Assembly (NCBI GenBank): GCA_030442055.1
Contig: JAUJEB010000003.1
Coordinates: 248,001-312,000 of the forward strand
Length of the DNA: 64,000 nucleotides
Source of the DNA: Agaribacillus aureus
GTDB lineage: Bacteria > Bacteroidota > Bacteroidia > Cytophagales > Cyclobacteriaceae
Direction of reading: 5' to 3'
Position numbers and translations under genes: made by a program. Under the pieces are notes generated by a model, which was not told where the DNA came from, made no database searches, and saw nothing but the letters and a program-made list of their open reading frames with translations. Shown one piece after another: positions 16,377 to 25,710 of the stretch; the stretch's first letter is position 1, and the number at the start of each line of letters is the position of its first letter.

Positions 16377-18440
16377 CTAGTCCGTTCCCTCCTCCGGGAC
16401 CTCCTCATCTGCTGATTCCCAGGCGTAATCTTTATCCAAGGCGTATTTTGCAAACCAATCCAATTCCAGGTTAATCTTATTTAATCGATGTCGCAGCTCC
16501 CTCCAGCCATGGGGCTCCCGGGGTGCGATGTACAAATGTGTCGGCACACCGTTACTCTTTAATGCCCGGTACATCTCCACTGACTGTTGCGGTGGCACCC
16601 TGACGTCATTACCGCCTACCATAACGAGTGTAGGAGTTGTTACTTTGTGAATATCCTTTAGCGGTGATTGCTCCCAATACACATCAATCGGTGCGTTCTC
16701 CTGCCATGGGGTTCCGCCAAACCAGGGTGTTCGGTAAATCCTCACGTCGCTTTGTCCGTACATAGATACCCAATTGGCAGCTCCAGCGCCGGAACTCGCA
16801 GCTTTAAACCGATCCGTAAAGGTAATCAGCTTATTGGTCATATGCCCGCCGGCACTCCAGCCCATTTTAATCAACTTATCCGGATCAACCAATCCTTTGC
16901 CAATAAGGTGGTCAATACCTCTGATCACATCCAAATGGGAGTTTTTGAAATAACTGCCGACCATATCCCTTAAAAATTCATCTCCATACCCGGTGCTTCC
17001 CCGGTAGTTGGGTCTAAACACCATGTAACCCTTTCCTGTCAAGACCGGAATATATTGCGTATAACTTCTGGAAATGCCGAACTTGTCGGAAGCAGCAGGT
17101 CCTCCATGCGTTTGAACAACCAGCGGATACCTTTTCCCCTGGGTATAATTGGCCGGATAGAAAAGTAAGCCTTCCACATCCACCGCGTCAGCTCCTTTCC
17201 AGGATACCCGCTCCTGCTTTGGCAAAAGAAACTTTTCACCCAGATAGTCATACACCCCTGTTAATTTTTTGGCGTTTTTGAAGTCGCGCCCCTTCATCAG
17301 CCAAAGATCACCGGGGTTTTCGGCGTTGCTGACAGCAAAAAGGTGCTCATCCCGTGAGAAATTATAGTCCCAGCGGGAAATTGTATGATCCCCTTTGGTA
17401 ATCCGGGTAATCGAATTGTTGGATAAGGTGAAGCTAAATAGCTGGGTTTCGACACCCAGGTTCATGAGCAAATAAATACTTTTCCCATCCAATGACCATT
17501 CCGCATTTAAAACCTCGTGACCAATGTTTTTCAACGGTACACGCGCCTGCCCCCCTTTAGCATCGACTAAAAAAAGCTTGCGGTTATGATATTTTTCAAA
17601 TTTCTCATTGGCATTGGCGATAAAAAGAATCTGACCGCCATCCGGGGATAGCTTTGCCGATGATTCGGAGACATTATTGGAGGTAAGTTGTAACTCGTTT
17701 TCTCCCTTTTGATCAATCAGCCAAATTTCGTTAGTAGTGCTTTCATCATATAACGGGCTGATTCCTTTGAGGATTGTGATCAATTGCCCGTCTTTTGATA
17801 ACTCAAAATTATTTACCGAATAATCGCCATCCGTAATTTTAGTGGCAACCGAATCGTCCAATCCAATCCGCCACAGGTGGGTGTGTTTATAGTTTTCATC
17901 CAGGGCATACACATCATTCTTTACCTTTTCGTCTTTTTTCTCTTCCTCGGATTTTGGATCGCTGGCGAGGAAATACAAGCTTTTTCCGTCCGGTGCCCAC
18001 CGCACCCTTTTGACAGCACCGTCGTGATTGGTAAGTTGTCTCGCCTCTCCACCGATATTTCTGATTACGTATATCTGGTTATCTTTTGCCGGTTCCCGTT
18101 TGGCGAGGAAAGAGATGTATTTCCCATCCGGTGACCATAGCGGGCTTGACTCACCTTTCAGGCCATTTGTTAACTGTATCAAATTTTCCCCTGAAATATC
18201 GCTCCTCCATATATGTCCGATTTGTTTATTTTCCTTCCAGTTGCTTTCGGATAACACATACACAAAGCGCTTTCCATCGGGCGACAATGCCGGGCTACCC
18301 AATCCTGGAATATTTAAAAAATCAATGGCTGACATGGCACCGCGGGATTGCCCGTAGCTGACCTGTAAGACTATACAGCACAACGCGGTTAGTAACATTC
18401 TTTTTAAGGTCCTGAAAGCGGGTGAAGTTGAAATCATCAT
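16377..18440 (-). CDS. S9-family peptidase (acylaminoacyl/dipeptidyl peptidase type)
   Basis: A 687-residue exported serine peptidase. A signal peptide covers about residues 1-31. Residues about 40-400 are a WD40/TolB-like beta propeller with repeated S-P-D-G-K motifs, which in the family limits access to short peptides. The C-terminal alpha/beta hydrolase domain carries the complete triad: S529 in G-W-S-A-G-G, D612 in G-G-N-D-V-R-V and H644 in E-P-H-G-W. Expected to release dipeptides or acylated residues from peptides in the periplasm. Two ATGs open the gene (codons 1 and 2). It is a single-gene unit. Confidence 0.92.
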   Translation of the reverse strand: MMISTSPAFRTLKRMLLTALCCIVLQVSYGQSRGAMSAIDFLNIPGLGSPALSPDGKRFVYVLSESNWKENKQIGHIWRSDISGENLIQLTNGLKGESSPLWSPDGKYISFLAKREPAKDNQIYVIRNIGGEARQLTNHDGAVKRVRWAPDGKSLYFLASDPKSEEEKKDEKVKNDVYALDENYKHTHLWRIGLDDSVATKITDGDYSVNNFELSKDGQLITILKGISPLYDESTTNEIWLIDQKGENELQLTSNNVSESSAKLSPDGGQILFIANANEKFEKYHNRKLFLVDAKGGQARVPLKNIGHEVLNAEWSLDGKSIYLLMNLGVETQLFSFTLSNNSITRITKGDHTISRWDYNFSRDEHLFAVSNAENPGDLWLMKGRDFKNAKKLTGVYDYLGEKFLLPKQERVSWKGADAVDVEGLLFYPANYTQGKRYPLVVQTHGGPAASDKFGISRSYTQYIPVLTGKGYMVFRPNYRGSTGYGDEFLRDMVGSYFKNSHLDVIRGIDHLIGKGLVDPDKLIKMGWSAGGHMTNKLITFTDRFKAASSGAGAANWVSMYGQSDVRIYRTPWFGGTPWQENAPIDVYWEQSPLKDIHKVTTPTLVMVGGNDVRVPPQQSVEMYRALKSNGVPTHLYIAPREPHGWRELRHRLNKINLELDWFAKYALDKDYAWESADEEVPEEGTD

Positions 18441-18650
18441 AGTGTTTAGTTAATAATTCATAAGGTTTCTCAATCTTATAAGCAGGTTAAATGCCAAATG
18501 ACATCATTTATTAAATAGTTTTAATCCAACCCGGCCAATTGGGTGGATTAATTCCATATCGCAAGCTTAATCAAGGCGCTGGTTTGACGCGGCAGTTTTC
18601 GGTTATAAATTTATAAAAAATTCCGCTGAACAGACATGGGTTGTCACCAA

Positions 18651-19277
18651 TTAGTTTAAAATAGATTGCACCTCATACAGGGACTTAAATTGATAATCCG
18701 CCATACCAGGCTCATACCTCGAGCTCCTGTCTATCAATACGGTTTTTATCCCCAAAGTTTTACCGGCCGATATCTCCGACGCCGGGTTATCACCAATTAC
18801 CAGCAATTCTCCGGGATTGTGGCCATATTTTTCCATAATCCCCTCAAATAATTTTCGCTTTCCTCCCATCACCACAAAAGGGTCGTCTATTAATATCTCT
18901 TGAAAATCCTTTTCAATTTTTAAAGATTTAATCTTGTTCCATTGAACACATGTCACACCTGTGGTCACCAGGTATTTAATGCGTTTCAATGTTTTCAGGT
19001 AATCATAATCCTGATATGGTTTTATTTTTAAGCCCTCAGGTATTTCATTCAGCGCATTGAGTCCGGCAGCGATCATAGATTTACTAAAATTGTACTGCTT
19101 CGCCACTTCAAAAAATGGTGTTTCCCAAAGCGCCTGCTTGCACTTTTCAAGATCAGATTCCCGCAACACATCATTCGCCGATTTTAATGCCTCAAAAAAA
19201 GGATTTATTACGCCTTTATCTATGGATTTTGTCAAAAAAATTGTGTTATCCAGGTCTAATATCAGCGCTTTTATCAT
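18651..19277 (-). CDS. HAD-superfamily hydrolase
   Basis: A 208-residue HAD phosphatase. Motif I is L-D-L-D-N-T at residues 7-12 with the nucleophile and acid Asp. Motif II is in V-T-T-G-V-T, the lysine motif lies near residue 115-145, and motif IV is G-D-N-P-A-S-E-I near residue 162. A helical cap occupies about residues 15-90. It begins 8 bp after the stop of the DeoR-type regulator on the same strand, so the two are cotranscribed. Such pairs often involve a sugar-phosphate phosphatase whose substrate the regulator senses; this is inference. Confidence 0.85.
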   Translation of the reverse strand: MIKALILDLDNTIFLTKSIDKGVINPFFEALKSANDVLRESDLEKCKQALWETPFFEVAKQYNFSKSMIAAGLNALNEIPEGLKIKPYQDYDYLKTLKRIKYLVTTGVTCVQWNKIKSLKIEKDFQEILIDDPFVVMGGKRKLFEGIMEKYGHNPGELLVIGDNPASEISAGKTLGIKTVLIDRSSRYEPGMADYQFKSLYEVQSILN

Positions 19278-19284
19278 GATTGAG

Positions 19285-20043
19285 CTACAGTATTTTAATG
19301 CGTTGGCGCCGGTAGGGTTTCAGTACCTCAGCATCGGGATCCAATTCCGTAATCAGCGTGTTGATGGATTGAATGTCGCAGATTTTATACCTTTGGACGG
19401 AGTTTAGCTTTTCTGAAATATTCAGGGAAATAACCTGCCTGGAGGCACCAATCATTGCCTTTTTTATTTGCACAACATCCCAGTCAAATTCCGTCAGGCC
19501 ATGGCGATGATCCAGGTAACCGGTACCGAGAAAACAAATGTCTACCTTAATATCAAAAAGCGTATTCAGTGCCTGGCCTCCAATGGCAATTTGGGCGTCG
19601 TGTGATAACCTACCGCCAATGAGTATCACCTCCAGGCCGGGATGAGCCAGTAATTCTACAGCGATCGGAAGGCTTGGGGTAAACACGGTTGCGTTCAGCT
19701 TGGCGGGAAGTTGCTTGGCCAATTCTATGTTGGTAGTGCCCCCGCTCATTAATACCACACTGTTTTGTTCGATAAGTTTGATGGCCTTGCCGGCAATAGC
19801 CAATTTACTTTCGTAAGCATAAACATTTTGTTTTGAGCGCCCATTCCCAATCAGCTGAAATCCATTGGAGATGGCGCCACCGTGCACTTTTTTAAGTTTG
19901 CCCGCTTCGTCCAGCTCTTTAATATCCCGTCTTACCGTGTCGGTTGACACTTTTAAAATATGGGCCAGGTCGCCTAGCAGCAGCCTGTTGTGAATCTCGA
20001 CCTCATGTAGAATAGTCTTATGCCTCTCCTCCTTTTTCGTCAT
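19285..20043 (-). CDS. DeoR/GlpR-family transcriptional repressor
   Basis: A 252-residue regulator. I start it at the ATG at 20043 (M-T-K-K-E-E-R-H), not at the longer frame to 20100, because the family helix-turn-helix begins right after this residue. The wing motif S-T-D-T-V-R-R-D-I-K-E-L-D and K-V-H-G-G-A are diagnostic of DeoR. The C-terminal sugar-phosphate sensor domain has S-G-G-T-T-N near residue 95 and D-I-C-F-L-G-T-G-Y near 170. It is cotranscribed with the HAD phosphatase and divergent from the SusC gene at 20546, whose upstream region holds a perfect 11-bp inverted repeat that could be its operator. Ligand unknown. Confidence 0.88.
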   Translation of the reverse strand: MTKKEERHKTILHEVEIHNRLLLGDLAHILKVSTDTVRRDIKELDEAGKLKKVHGGAISNGFQLIGNGRSKQNVYAYESKLAIAGKAIKLIEQNSVVLMSGGTTNIELAKQLPAKLNATVFTPSLPIAVELLAHPGLEVILIGGRLSHDAQIAIGGQALNTLFDIKVDICFLGTGYLDHRHGLTEFDWDVVQIKKAMIGASRQVISLNISEKLNSVQRYKICDIQSINTLITELDPDAEVLKPYRRQRIKIL

Positions 20044-20545
20044 AGATACCGTAGATAATAGCAATGAATAGTATGCTAATATAGTTTTTTTGCTTGTCAA
20101 TAGCGAATAACTTTTATAATCCTTTCATTAATTTGCAAACAAAAACGGCAAAATATCGATTTATTTGTACTTATTATGCCACAATAAATTGCATTTTCAA
20201 ATAATTGCCTCTATTTTAGTAAATAAGATGGCAAAATATCGGCAGGGGCTGGCACGCCGATATTTTCAGTTTCAGGCCATGGGAGAAAAGAAAACAGCCG
20301 GTAATGAAATCAATAATAGGCAGATCAAAGGGACTGGGGGAAATTATCACTCTGATCTTAGCAGCCTCCTGAAGACACCCGGTCAAAATGCCCGGGGAAA
20401 TTGCAAGCCTGGCAGGGGCTTCACAGCGACGGCCTGATTATTATAAAGTTTTACGAAGTTTTCAATGTTCTGAAATAGCCATAGTAAACAGACAACAGTC
20501 TTTTAACAAGACTGAATTAAATTCTAACCCTTAAATTTTGACTTC
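20044..20545. other. Divergent regulatory region between deoR-type gene and susC
   Basis: About 500 bp without a gene. It holds GGCAAAATATCG twice (20147-20158 and 20230-20241). The second copy is part of an 11-bp perfect inverted repeat listed separately. A second hairpin, CAGTCTT/AAGACTG at 20496-20514, lies 31 bp before the SusC start in the leader. A 90-codon open frame at 20165-20437 overlaps these repeats and shows no protein signal. Confidence 0.45.
20233..20266. promoter_or_regulatory. 11-bp perfect inverted repeat, candidate operator
   Basis: AAAATATCGGC (20233-20243) and GCCGATATTTT (20256-20266) are exact complements separated by 12 bp. A further half-site, AAAATATCGAT, lies at 20150-20160. 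Location between a DeoR-type repressor gene and the SusC gene it probably controls makes an operator likely, but binding is inferred. Confidence 0.5.
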
Positions 20546-23500
20546 ATGCTTAAAAACTACAAAGCCTTAAAAAGGCCCATTTTTTGGAGAATTTTGGTGG
20601 TAGTACTTTGCCTGCAAAATTCGACCACTCTAATGGCTCAGGTGACCTACACCTTATCTGGTAAGGTTACCGATGCGTCTACCGGCGAACCGCTGATAGG
20701 CGCCACCCTACAACTGGAAAATACCACAGTTGGTACCGTAACCGATGTGGATGGCAATTACAAACTCAACATTGATCTGCCATCCGGAGATTATCAGCTT
20801 AAAATAAGTTCTATTGGCTATGAAGTTCTGTCTCAGAATATCTCCCTGAACAATCAGGTGGATATCAGCCTGGATATTTCGTTGCAAGAGGATTATCTAA
20901 GGCTAAATGAGGTGGTGGTAACCGGTACCTCTGTGGCTACCAGCAAACGGCAATTGGGAAATGCTATCTCTACAATTTCAAAAGATGACATTGCTTCCTC
21001 CGGCTCTTTGGGTATTGATGGCGCGTTGTCGGGTAAGATCACAGGAGCAGTCATCACCCAGAACTCCGGTAATCCGGCAGGTGGGATTAGTATAAGGTTA
21101 AGGGGAGCCAGTACCATAAATGGTCAATCCGATCCTTTATACATTGTTGATGGTGTTATCGTTAACAATGGCTCAGGTGTTATTAATGACGGCAGCACGG
21201 AATTGTTAGACCTGGGAGGATATTCTCAAAACCGGCTGGTGGATATTAACCCAAACGACATTGAAAAAATCGAAGTGATAAAAGGCGCTGCCGCTGCCGC
21301 CATTTACGGCTCGAGGGCGAGCAATGGTGTTGTACAAATTTTCACAAAACGTGGCAGTCAGGGCAAGCCAAAGTTTACCTTTTCTACCAATTTCCTGATT
21401 AGCGAGGTGAGAAAAAAAATAGACGTCAATGAAACGCCTCTGGTTTGGGAGGATGCTTTTGACAATGATAATTTAAATACCCGCCCGGCACAGCGCTTTG
21501 ACTACCAGGACTACTTCTTTGTGACCGGTACCGGAACAGATAACTATTTATCCCTTTCCGGAGGCGACGACAAAAGCAAATATTTTTTGTCAGCCTCTTA
21601 TTTCGATAACGAGGGAATTATCAGAAACACCGATTTCCAAAGAATCAGCGGCCGGGCCAGGGTGGATCAAACGATCAATGACTGGATTGCTCTTTCTTTT
21701 GGTCTTAACTATAGTTATAGTGAAAGTAATGACATTCCCAACGGCGGTATAAGTGCTGCATACGGTGCGCTGACCGGCTTTGTTTTCAGCGATAACTCCA
21801 TTGACGACCGGCCCGATGAGTCCGGTATCTACCCGGTAACCTCTCCCCTTGTGGCAAGAACCAATCCCAGGGAGGCCGTAGACAGGTTTGAATTCGGACA
21901 AAAAACCAATCGACTGATCGGAGACTTACAGCTTAATTTAACACCATTCGAGGGCTTCGGAATTGACTACATTTTGGGAGTAGATACTTACAACCAATCG
22001 GGCATAGGTTTTATTCCTGTTGGTAATACCTCTCCAAACCCCAACGGATTTGCCAGGAGAGCTGAGTTGAATTTCCTTCAACTCAATAATGATCTGAACT
22101 TCAGGTATGAAAAGGATATCACCGAATCGATAAAATCCACCAGCTCAGCGGGATTAACGGTACAATTTGACCGTAGAGAAAGTTTAGGCGTTTCTTCGGA
22201 GTTTCTAAGCCCCGTATCTAAAACGACGGACGGTGGGTCGGTCACCGATAGAATCGATTTCAGAGCAGAGCGAGTCATCAGGGGTGCTTTCTTACAGCAG
22301 ACCTTCGGGTTTTTTAACAAACTTTTCCTTACAGGAGCTATCAGAGTAGATGGCGCCTCGTCATTTGGCGAGGATGAACGTTCGCAATTTTATCCCAAAG
22401 CCAGTGCATCTTATGTGATTTCCGAAGAAGACTTCTGGAAAAGCAGCTTTGGACCGGTGATAAATAATTTTAAAATAAGAGCCTCCTGGGGGCAATCAGG
22501 TAATCTCACCGGCCTGGGACCCTTCGAAAGGTTTACCAACTACAACCCGGTTCCTATCAATGGCCAGACGGGGCTGGTTCCCAGCAACCAGTTGGGAAAT
22601 TCCGCCATCCGGCCGGAGCAACAGACAGAAGTTGAATTTGGCGTTGACCTGGGCTTGCTGAACAATCGCCTGGGCCTTGAATTCACCTATTATAACCAGG
22701 ATGTTGAAGATCTTTTATTAACCAACACGCAGGCCACAACTACAGGTTTTGGTTTAAGAACAGAAAATGTCGGTGAAATGTCGAACCGCGGTATTGAGTT
22801 ACTTATCCGGGCCCTCGCCATTCAAAGAGACAACTTCAGGTGGAATATTACCGCGACCTATAGCCGCAATAAAAATGAAGTGAACGGCATTGCCAACGAT
22901 GATCTGTTAAGGTTGCCGGGGAGTTTTAATATCTCGGTTGCCCAAAACGGCGAAGCATTGGGTGTATTTTTCGGTACCTACTACGCGCGTGAGTCTGATG
23001 GAAGCATTAGTCTTGACAGCGGCCAGCGCCCATTGAGAGCGTTGGATTCAAACGGGTCTATCGACAGGAAAATCATAGGAGATCCCAATCCTGATTTTAC
23101 GGCCTCTCTTATTAATGAATTAGAATACAAAAACTTCTCTTTCAGGGTCCAGTTTGATGCTATTCAGGGTTTCGATGTTTTTAATTTTGACAGGCGCTTA
23201 TTAAATAATGTCATTTTCGGAGGTGGTGAAGGCGTCGGAAGAGAGCTTGCTGGTGAGCAGGTGAAAGGATTTGGAAGAGCGGAAGCCAACGTTTTCGAAG
23301 AGTTTATAGAAGACGGATCATTTATCAAGCTGCGGGAGCTGGGCATTAGCTATTCTGCCAGGCCGGATTTTCTGGGAATCAGTAATCTTAGATTCAGCTT
23401 TATCGGAAGAAACTTATTTTCTATAGATGACTATACCGGTTGGGATCCGGAAATTAATGCGCCCGGGCAAAGCAATGGCGTCAGAGGTTTCATTTTTGCC

Positions 23501-23551
23501 TCTGTACCGATCCCCCGAACTTATCAATTTGGTGTCACTGCTACTTTCTAA
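20546..23551 (+). CDS. SusC/RagA-type TonB-dependent outer-membrane transporter
   Basis: A 1001-residue outer-membrane transporter that imports oligosaccharides or peptides using TonB energy. In order: signal peptide (to about residue 31), CarboxypepD_reg-like domain (about 35-115, with the G-K-V-T-D-A-S-T-G-E-P-L-I-G-A opening), TonB plug (about 125-235, with the Y-G-S-R-A-S-N-G-V hallmark) and a beta barrel to the end, closing with the terminal aromatic F. It lacks the STN domain, so it is not a FecR-signalling type. The SusD partner begins 18 bp downstream. It is probably controlled by the divergent DeoR-type protein. Confidence 0.95.
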   Translation: MLKNYKALKRPIFWRILVVVLCLQNSTTLMAQVTYTLSGKVTDASTGEPLIGATLQLENTTVGTVTDVDGNYKLNIDLPSGDYQLKISSIGYEVLSQNISLNNQVDISLDISLQEDYLRLNEVVVTGTSVATSKRQLGNAISTISKDDIASSGSLGIDGALSGKITGAVITQNSGNPAGGISIRLRGASTINGQSDPLYIVDGVIVNNGSGVINDGSTELLDLGGYSQNRLVDINPNDIEKIEVIKGAAAAAIYGSRASNGVVQIFTKRGSQGKPKFTFSTNFLISEVRKKIDVNETPLVWEDAFDNDNLNTRPAQRFDYQDYFFVTGTGTDNYLSLSGGDDKSKYFLSASYFDNEGIIRNTDFQRISGRARVDQTINDWIALSFGLNYSYSESNDIPNGGISAAYGALTGFVFSDNSIDDRPDESGIYPVTSPLVARTNPREAVDRFEFGQKTNRLIGDLQLNLTPFEGFGIDYILGVDTYNQSGIGFIPVGNTSPNPNGFARRAELNFLQLNNDLNFRYEKDITESIKSTSSAGLTVQFDRRESLGVSSEFLSPVSKTTDGGSVTDRIDFRAERVIRGAFLQQTFGFFNKLFLTGAIRVDGASSFGEDERSQFYPKASASYVISEEDFWKSSFGPVINNFKIRASWGQSGNLTGLGPFERFTNYNPVPINGQTGLVPSNQLGNSAIRPEQQTEVEFGVDLGLLNNRLGLEFTYYNQDVEDLLLTNTQATTTGFGLRTENVGEMSNRGIELLIRALAIQRDNFRWNITATYSRNKNEVNGIANDDLLRLPGSFNISVAQNGEALGVFFGTYYARESDGSISLDSGQRPLRALDSNGSIDRKIIGDPNPDFTASLINELEYKNFSFRVQFDAIQGFDVFNFDRRLLNNVIFGGGEGVGRELAGEQVKGFGRAEANVFEEFIEDGSFIKLRELGISYSARPDFLGISNLRFSFIGRNLFSIDDYTGWDPEINAPGQSNGVRGFIFASVPIPRTYQFGVTATF

Positions 23552-23569
23552 TCTTAAAAGAGAATTATC

Positions 23570-24898
23570 ATGGAAAATAAAAATATAAAATATATCATTT
23601 GCCTTGTCATGAGCTTCCTGATCGGCGCCTGTGACTTTGATATTCCTAACCCCAATGCTGCCAGTGAAGACCAGGTATTAACCACGGCCGAGGGGCTTTT
23701 TGCATTGAGCATCGGTATCAGGACCACCTATTCGGCCGGTTCTAATTTAAGCGCCCTGCGCGACGTTATATTAACACCGGGTGTGACTACCAGGGAACTG
23801 GCCATAACCAGTACTTTCCAGAGCCTTATTGACCTGGAGGAAGGTGGCCCCCTTCTCCCTAATGATAATGGTAATACCACCAGGCTTTTCACTAGATTAA
23901 ACCGGGTAAAAGGCATGGCGGAAAACCTGATTGCCAGCGCCCCGAACGTACCGTTGATCGAAGGCACCAGAAGTGGCTTTATTGCCTACGGCCACTTATT
24001 CAAAGCCATTTGCCTGGGTAATCTGGCACAAAACTTTGAACAGGTGCCCATCGATAACTCCTTAAACAACGATGCCGCCTTTAGTCCCAGACAAGCTGCA
24101 TACGAAGAAGCCATACAATTACTCGAACAAGCCATCAGCCTGATCAATACTACGCCGATTTCAAGTGAATTCAGCACTACCGTTCTGGCCGGAAACATAG
24201 ATCTGGGCAATACATTAAATGCCTACCTGTCCCGGTATAATTTATTTGCCGGAAATTACCAGGCGGCCATTGATGCCGCCGATGCGGTAGACCTTTCTTC
24301 CACCTCCATTTTTAGTTTTGACGGTGAAAACCTGAATCCAATATTTGACCAGATCAATAACGGTCCTCCCAGCTATACGGCCCGCCAGAACTTTGGCACG
24401 CCCCTGCTGGATCCTGCCGACGGTAGACTGGACTTTTATACGGAGCTATATGACCCTGTCGATTCCACTAATCAGAACGGCCTGCCAATTGCGAGGTTAA
24501 AAGGTTTTTTTGGAGCCAACGATCCCATCCCGGTATACGTGCCCGGGGAGGTCCTGCTAAATAAGGCCGAGGCATTGGCCCGGTTAAATCAGCTGAATGA
24601 AGCCATTACGGAAATTAATAAAGTTCGTACCAAGACCGATGATCCTTTTGGCATCAACGCCGATCTGCCGGCTTACGGGGGCGCTATCACCGCTGAAGCT
24701 GTGTTGGAAGAAATATTCTTGAATCGTAGAGCAGAGCTTTTCCTTACCGGCGTGAGCCTGGAAGATAGCAGACGTTTCGGCAGGCCGGAACCTCCTGCGA
24801 CACCGGATCTGTCCAGTGAAAGAAACCGGAATTTTTATCCTTATCCGCTCGAGGAGCGGCTGAACAATCCCAATACACCTGACGATCCGGGCATCTAA
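23570..24898 (+). CDS. SusD/RagB-type outer-membrane lipoprotein
   Basis: A 442-residue surface lipoprotein, lid partner of the SusC before it. The signal ends L-I-G-A-C, lipidated Cys about residue 20, followed by D-F-D-I-P-N-P-N, the common N-P-N opening of SusD proteins. Tetratricopeptide-like helices fill the N-terminal half, and the C-terminal part carries the conserved L-N-K-A-E-A-L-A-R and R-R-A-E-L-F-L-T-G segments. It binds the glycan at the cell surface and hands it to SusC. A strong terminator follows, so the pair forms a complete unit. Confidence 0.93.
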   Translation: MENKNIKYIICLVMSFLIGACDFDIPNPNAASEDQVLTTAEGLFALSIGIRTTYSAGSNLSALRDVILTPGVTTRELAITSTFQSLIDLEEGGPLLPNDNGNTTRLFTRLNRVKGMAENLIASAPNVPLIEGTRSGFIAYGHLFKAICLGNLAQNFEQVPIDNSLNNDAAFSPRQAAYEEAIQLLEQAISLINTTPISSEFSTTVLAGNIDLGNTLNAYLSRYNLFAGNYQAAIDAADAVDLSSTSIFSFDGENLNPIFDQINNGPPSYTARQNFGTPLLDPADGRLDFYTELYDPVDSTNQNGLPIARLKGFFGANDPIPVYVPGEVLLNKAEALARLNQLNEAITEINKVRTKTDDPFGINADLPAYGGAITAEAVLEEIFLNRRAELFLTGVSLEDSRRFGRPEPPATPDLSSERNRNFYPYPLEERLNNPNTPDDPGI

Positions 24899-24915
24899 AC
24901 GGATTGATAATACAT

Positions 24916-24956
24916 GTTCAGCTGGCCTGTTTATTAAGGTCAGCTGAACCTCTTTT
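24916..24956 (+). terminator. Rho-independent terminator after susD
   Basis: A 12-bp stem (24916-24927 with 24938-24949, one G-U pair) encloses a 10-nt loop and is followed by CTCTTTT. It starts 17 bp after the SusD stop and ends the SusC/SusD unit. Confidence 0.8.
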
Positions 24957-25026
24957 CCAAAAGAGTACCTATCTTAATCAAAATTAAAAAAACTACAGCC
25001 TCTTTATTCATCATACATTATTGACA

Positions 25027-25710
25027 ATGAAAAATCAAGTAATCAATTCCTGGGACATCAATGCAAAAGAATGGATCAACCTCATAGAAAACGAAGGAAT
25101 TCTCTCCAGGAAAGTTACTAATCCTGCCATTTTAGATACTATTGTAAAATACAGCCCGGATAAGATCCTGGATTTCGGATGTGGGGAAGGGTGGCTGACC
25201 AGGTCCCTGGCCGCAAAAGGATTTAAAGCCTATGGGGCCGATGCTATCGCAGCATTGGTATCATACGCCCAGGAGAAAGGAAGTGAAAAATATTTTCAAT
25301 TGTCTTACCAGGAGGTGATCTCCGGCGTCGCCATTCCATTTGCACCGTTTGATGCCATGGTGTTTAATTTCTGCTTATATGAAAAAGAAGAAACAGTCGC
25401 GTTGTTAAATCAGGTCAGGGCAAGTCTTCGCAAACACGGATTGGTATTTATTCAAACCTTACACCCTTTCGCCATGGTCAAAAGCGGACTCCCCTACAAA
25501 AGTACGTGGATGGATGACGCCTGGAAGGGGTTAAAAGGAGGTTTTAAAGCACCCCACCGCTGGTATTTCAGAACATTTGAAAGCTGGCTGGAGGATTTTA
25601 AAGCCAGCGGCCTGCAGCTCTTGTCTATGGTTGAGCCGATGCCCACCGATGACCTATTGCCAACATCTGTTATATTTGTTCTCAATAAAAACTCAAATGA
25701 TGAAAGATAA
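25027..25710 (+). CDS. Class I SAM-dependent methyltransferase
   Basis: A 227-residue methyltransferase. The ATG at 25027 is preferred over a TTG two codons earlier. Motif I is I-L-D-F-G-C-G-E-G-W-L-T at about residues 47-58, the SAM-binding glycine loop; the acidic residue of motif II is in Y-G-A-D-A near residue 72, and F-N-F-C-L-Y near residue 117 is motif IV. The fold is Methyltransf_11/25. Its stop overlaps the start of anmK by 14 bp, so the two are translationally coupled. Substrate unknown; a link to muropeptide or sugar metabolism is inferred only from position. Confidence 0.85.
   Translation: MKNQVINSWDINAKEWINLIENEGILSRKVTNPAILDTIVKYSPDKILDFGCGEGWLTRSLAAKGFKAYGADAIAALVSYAQEKGSEKYFQLSYQEVISGVAIPFAPFDAMVFNFCLYEKEETVALLNQVRASLRKHGLVFIQTLHPFAMVKSGLPYKSTWMDDAWKGLKGGFKAPHRWYFRTFESWLEDFKASGLQLLSMVEPMPTDDLLPTSVIFVLNKNSNDER

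Noticed and set aside
20165-20437. 90-codon plus-strand open frame
   Set aside because: It lies across the inverted repeats between the DeoR-type gene and susC and has no protein-like pattern.
25577-25696. N-terminal extension of anmK
   Set aside because: It lies wholly inside the methyltransferase gene in another frame and lacks family sequence; AnmK begins at 25697.
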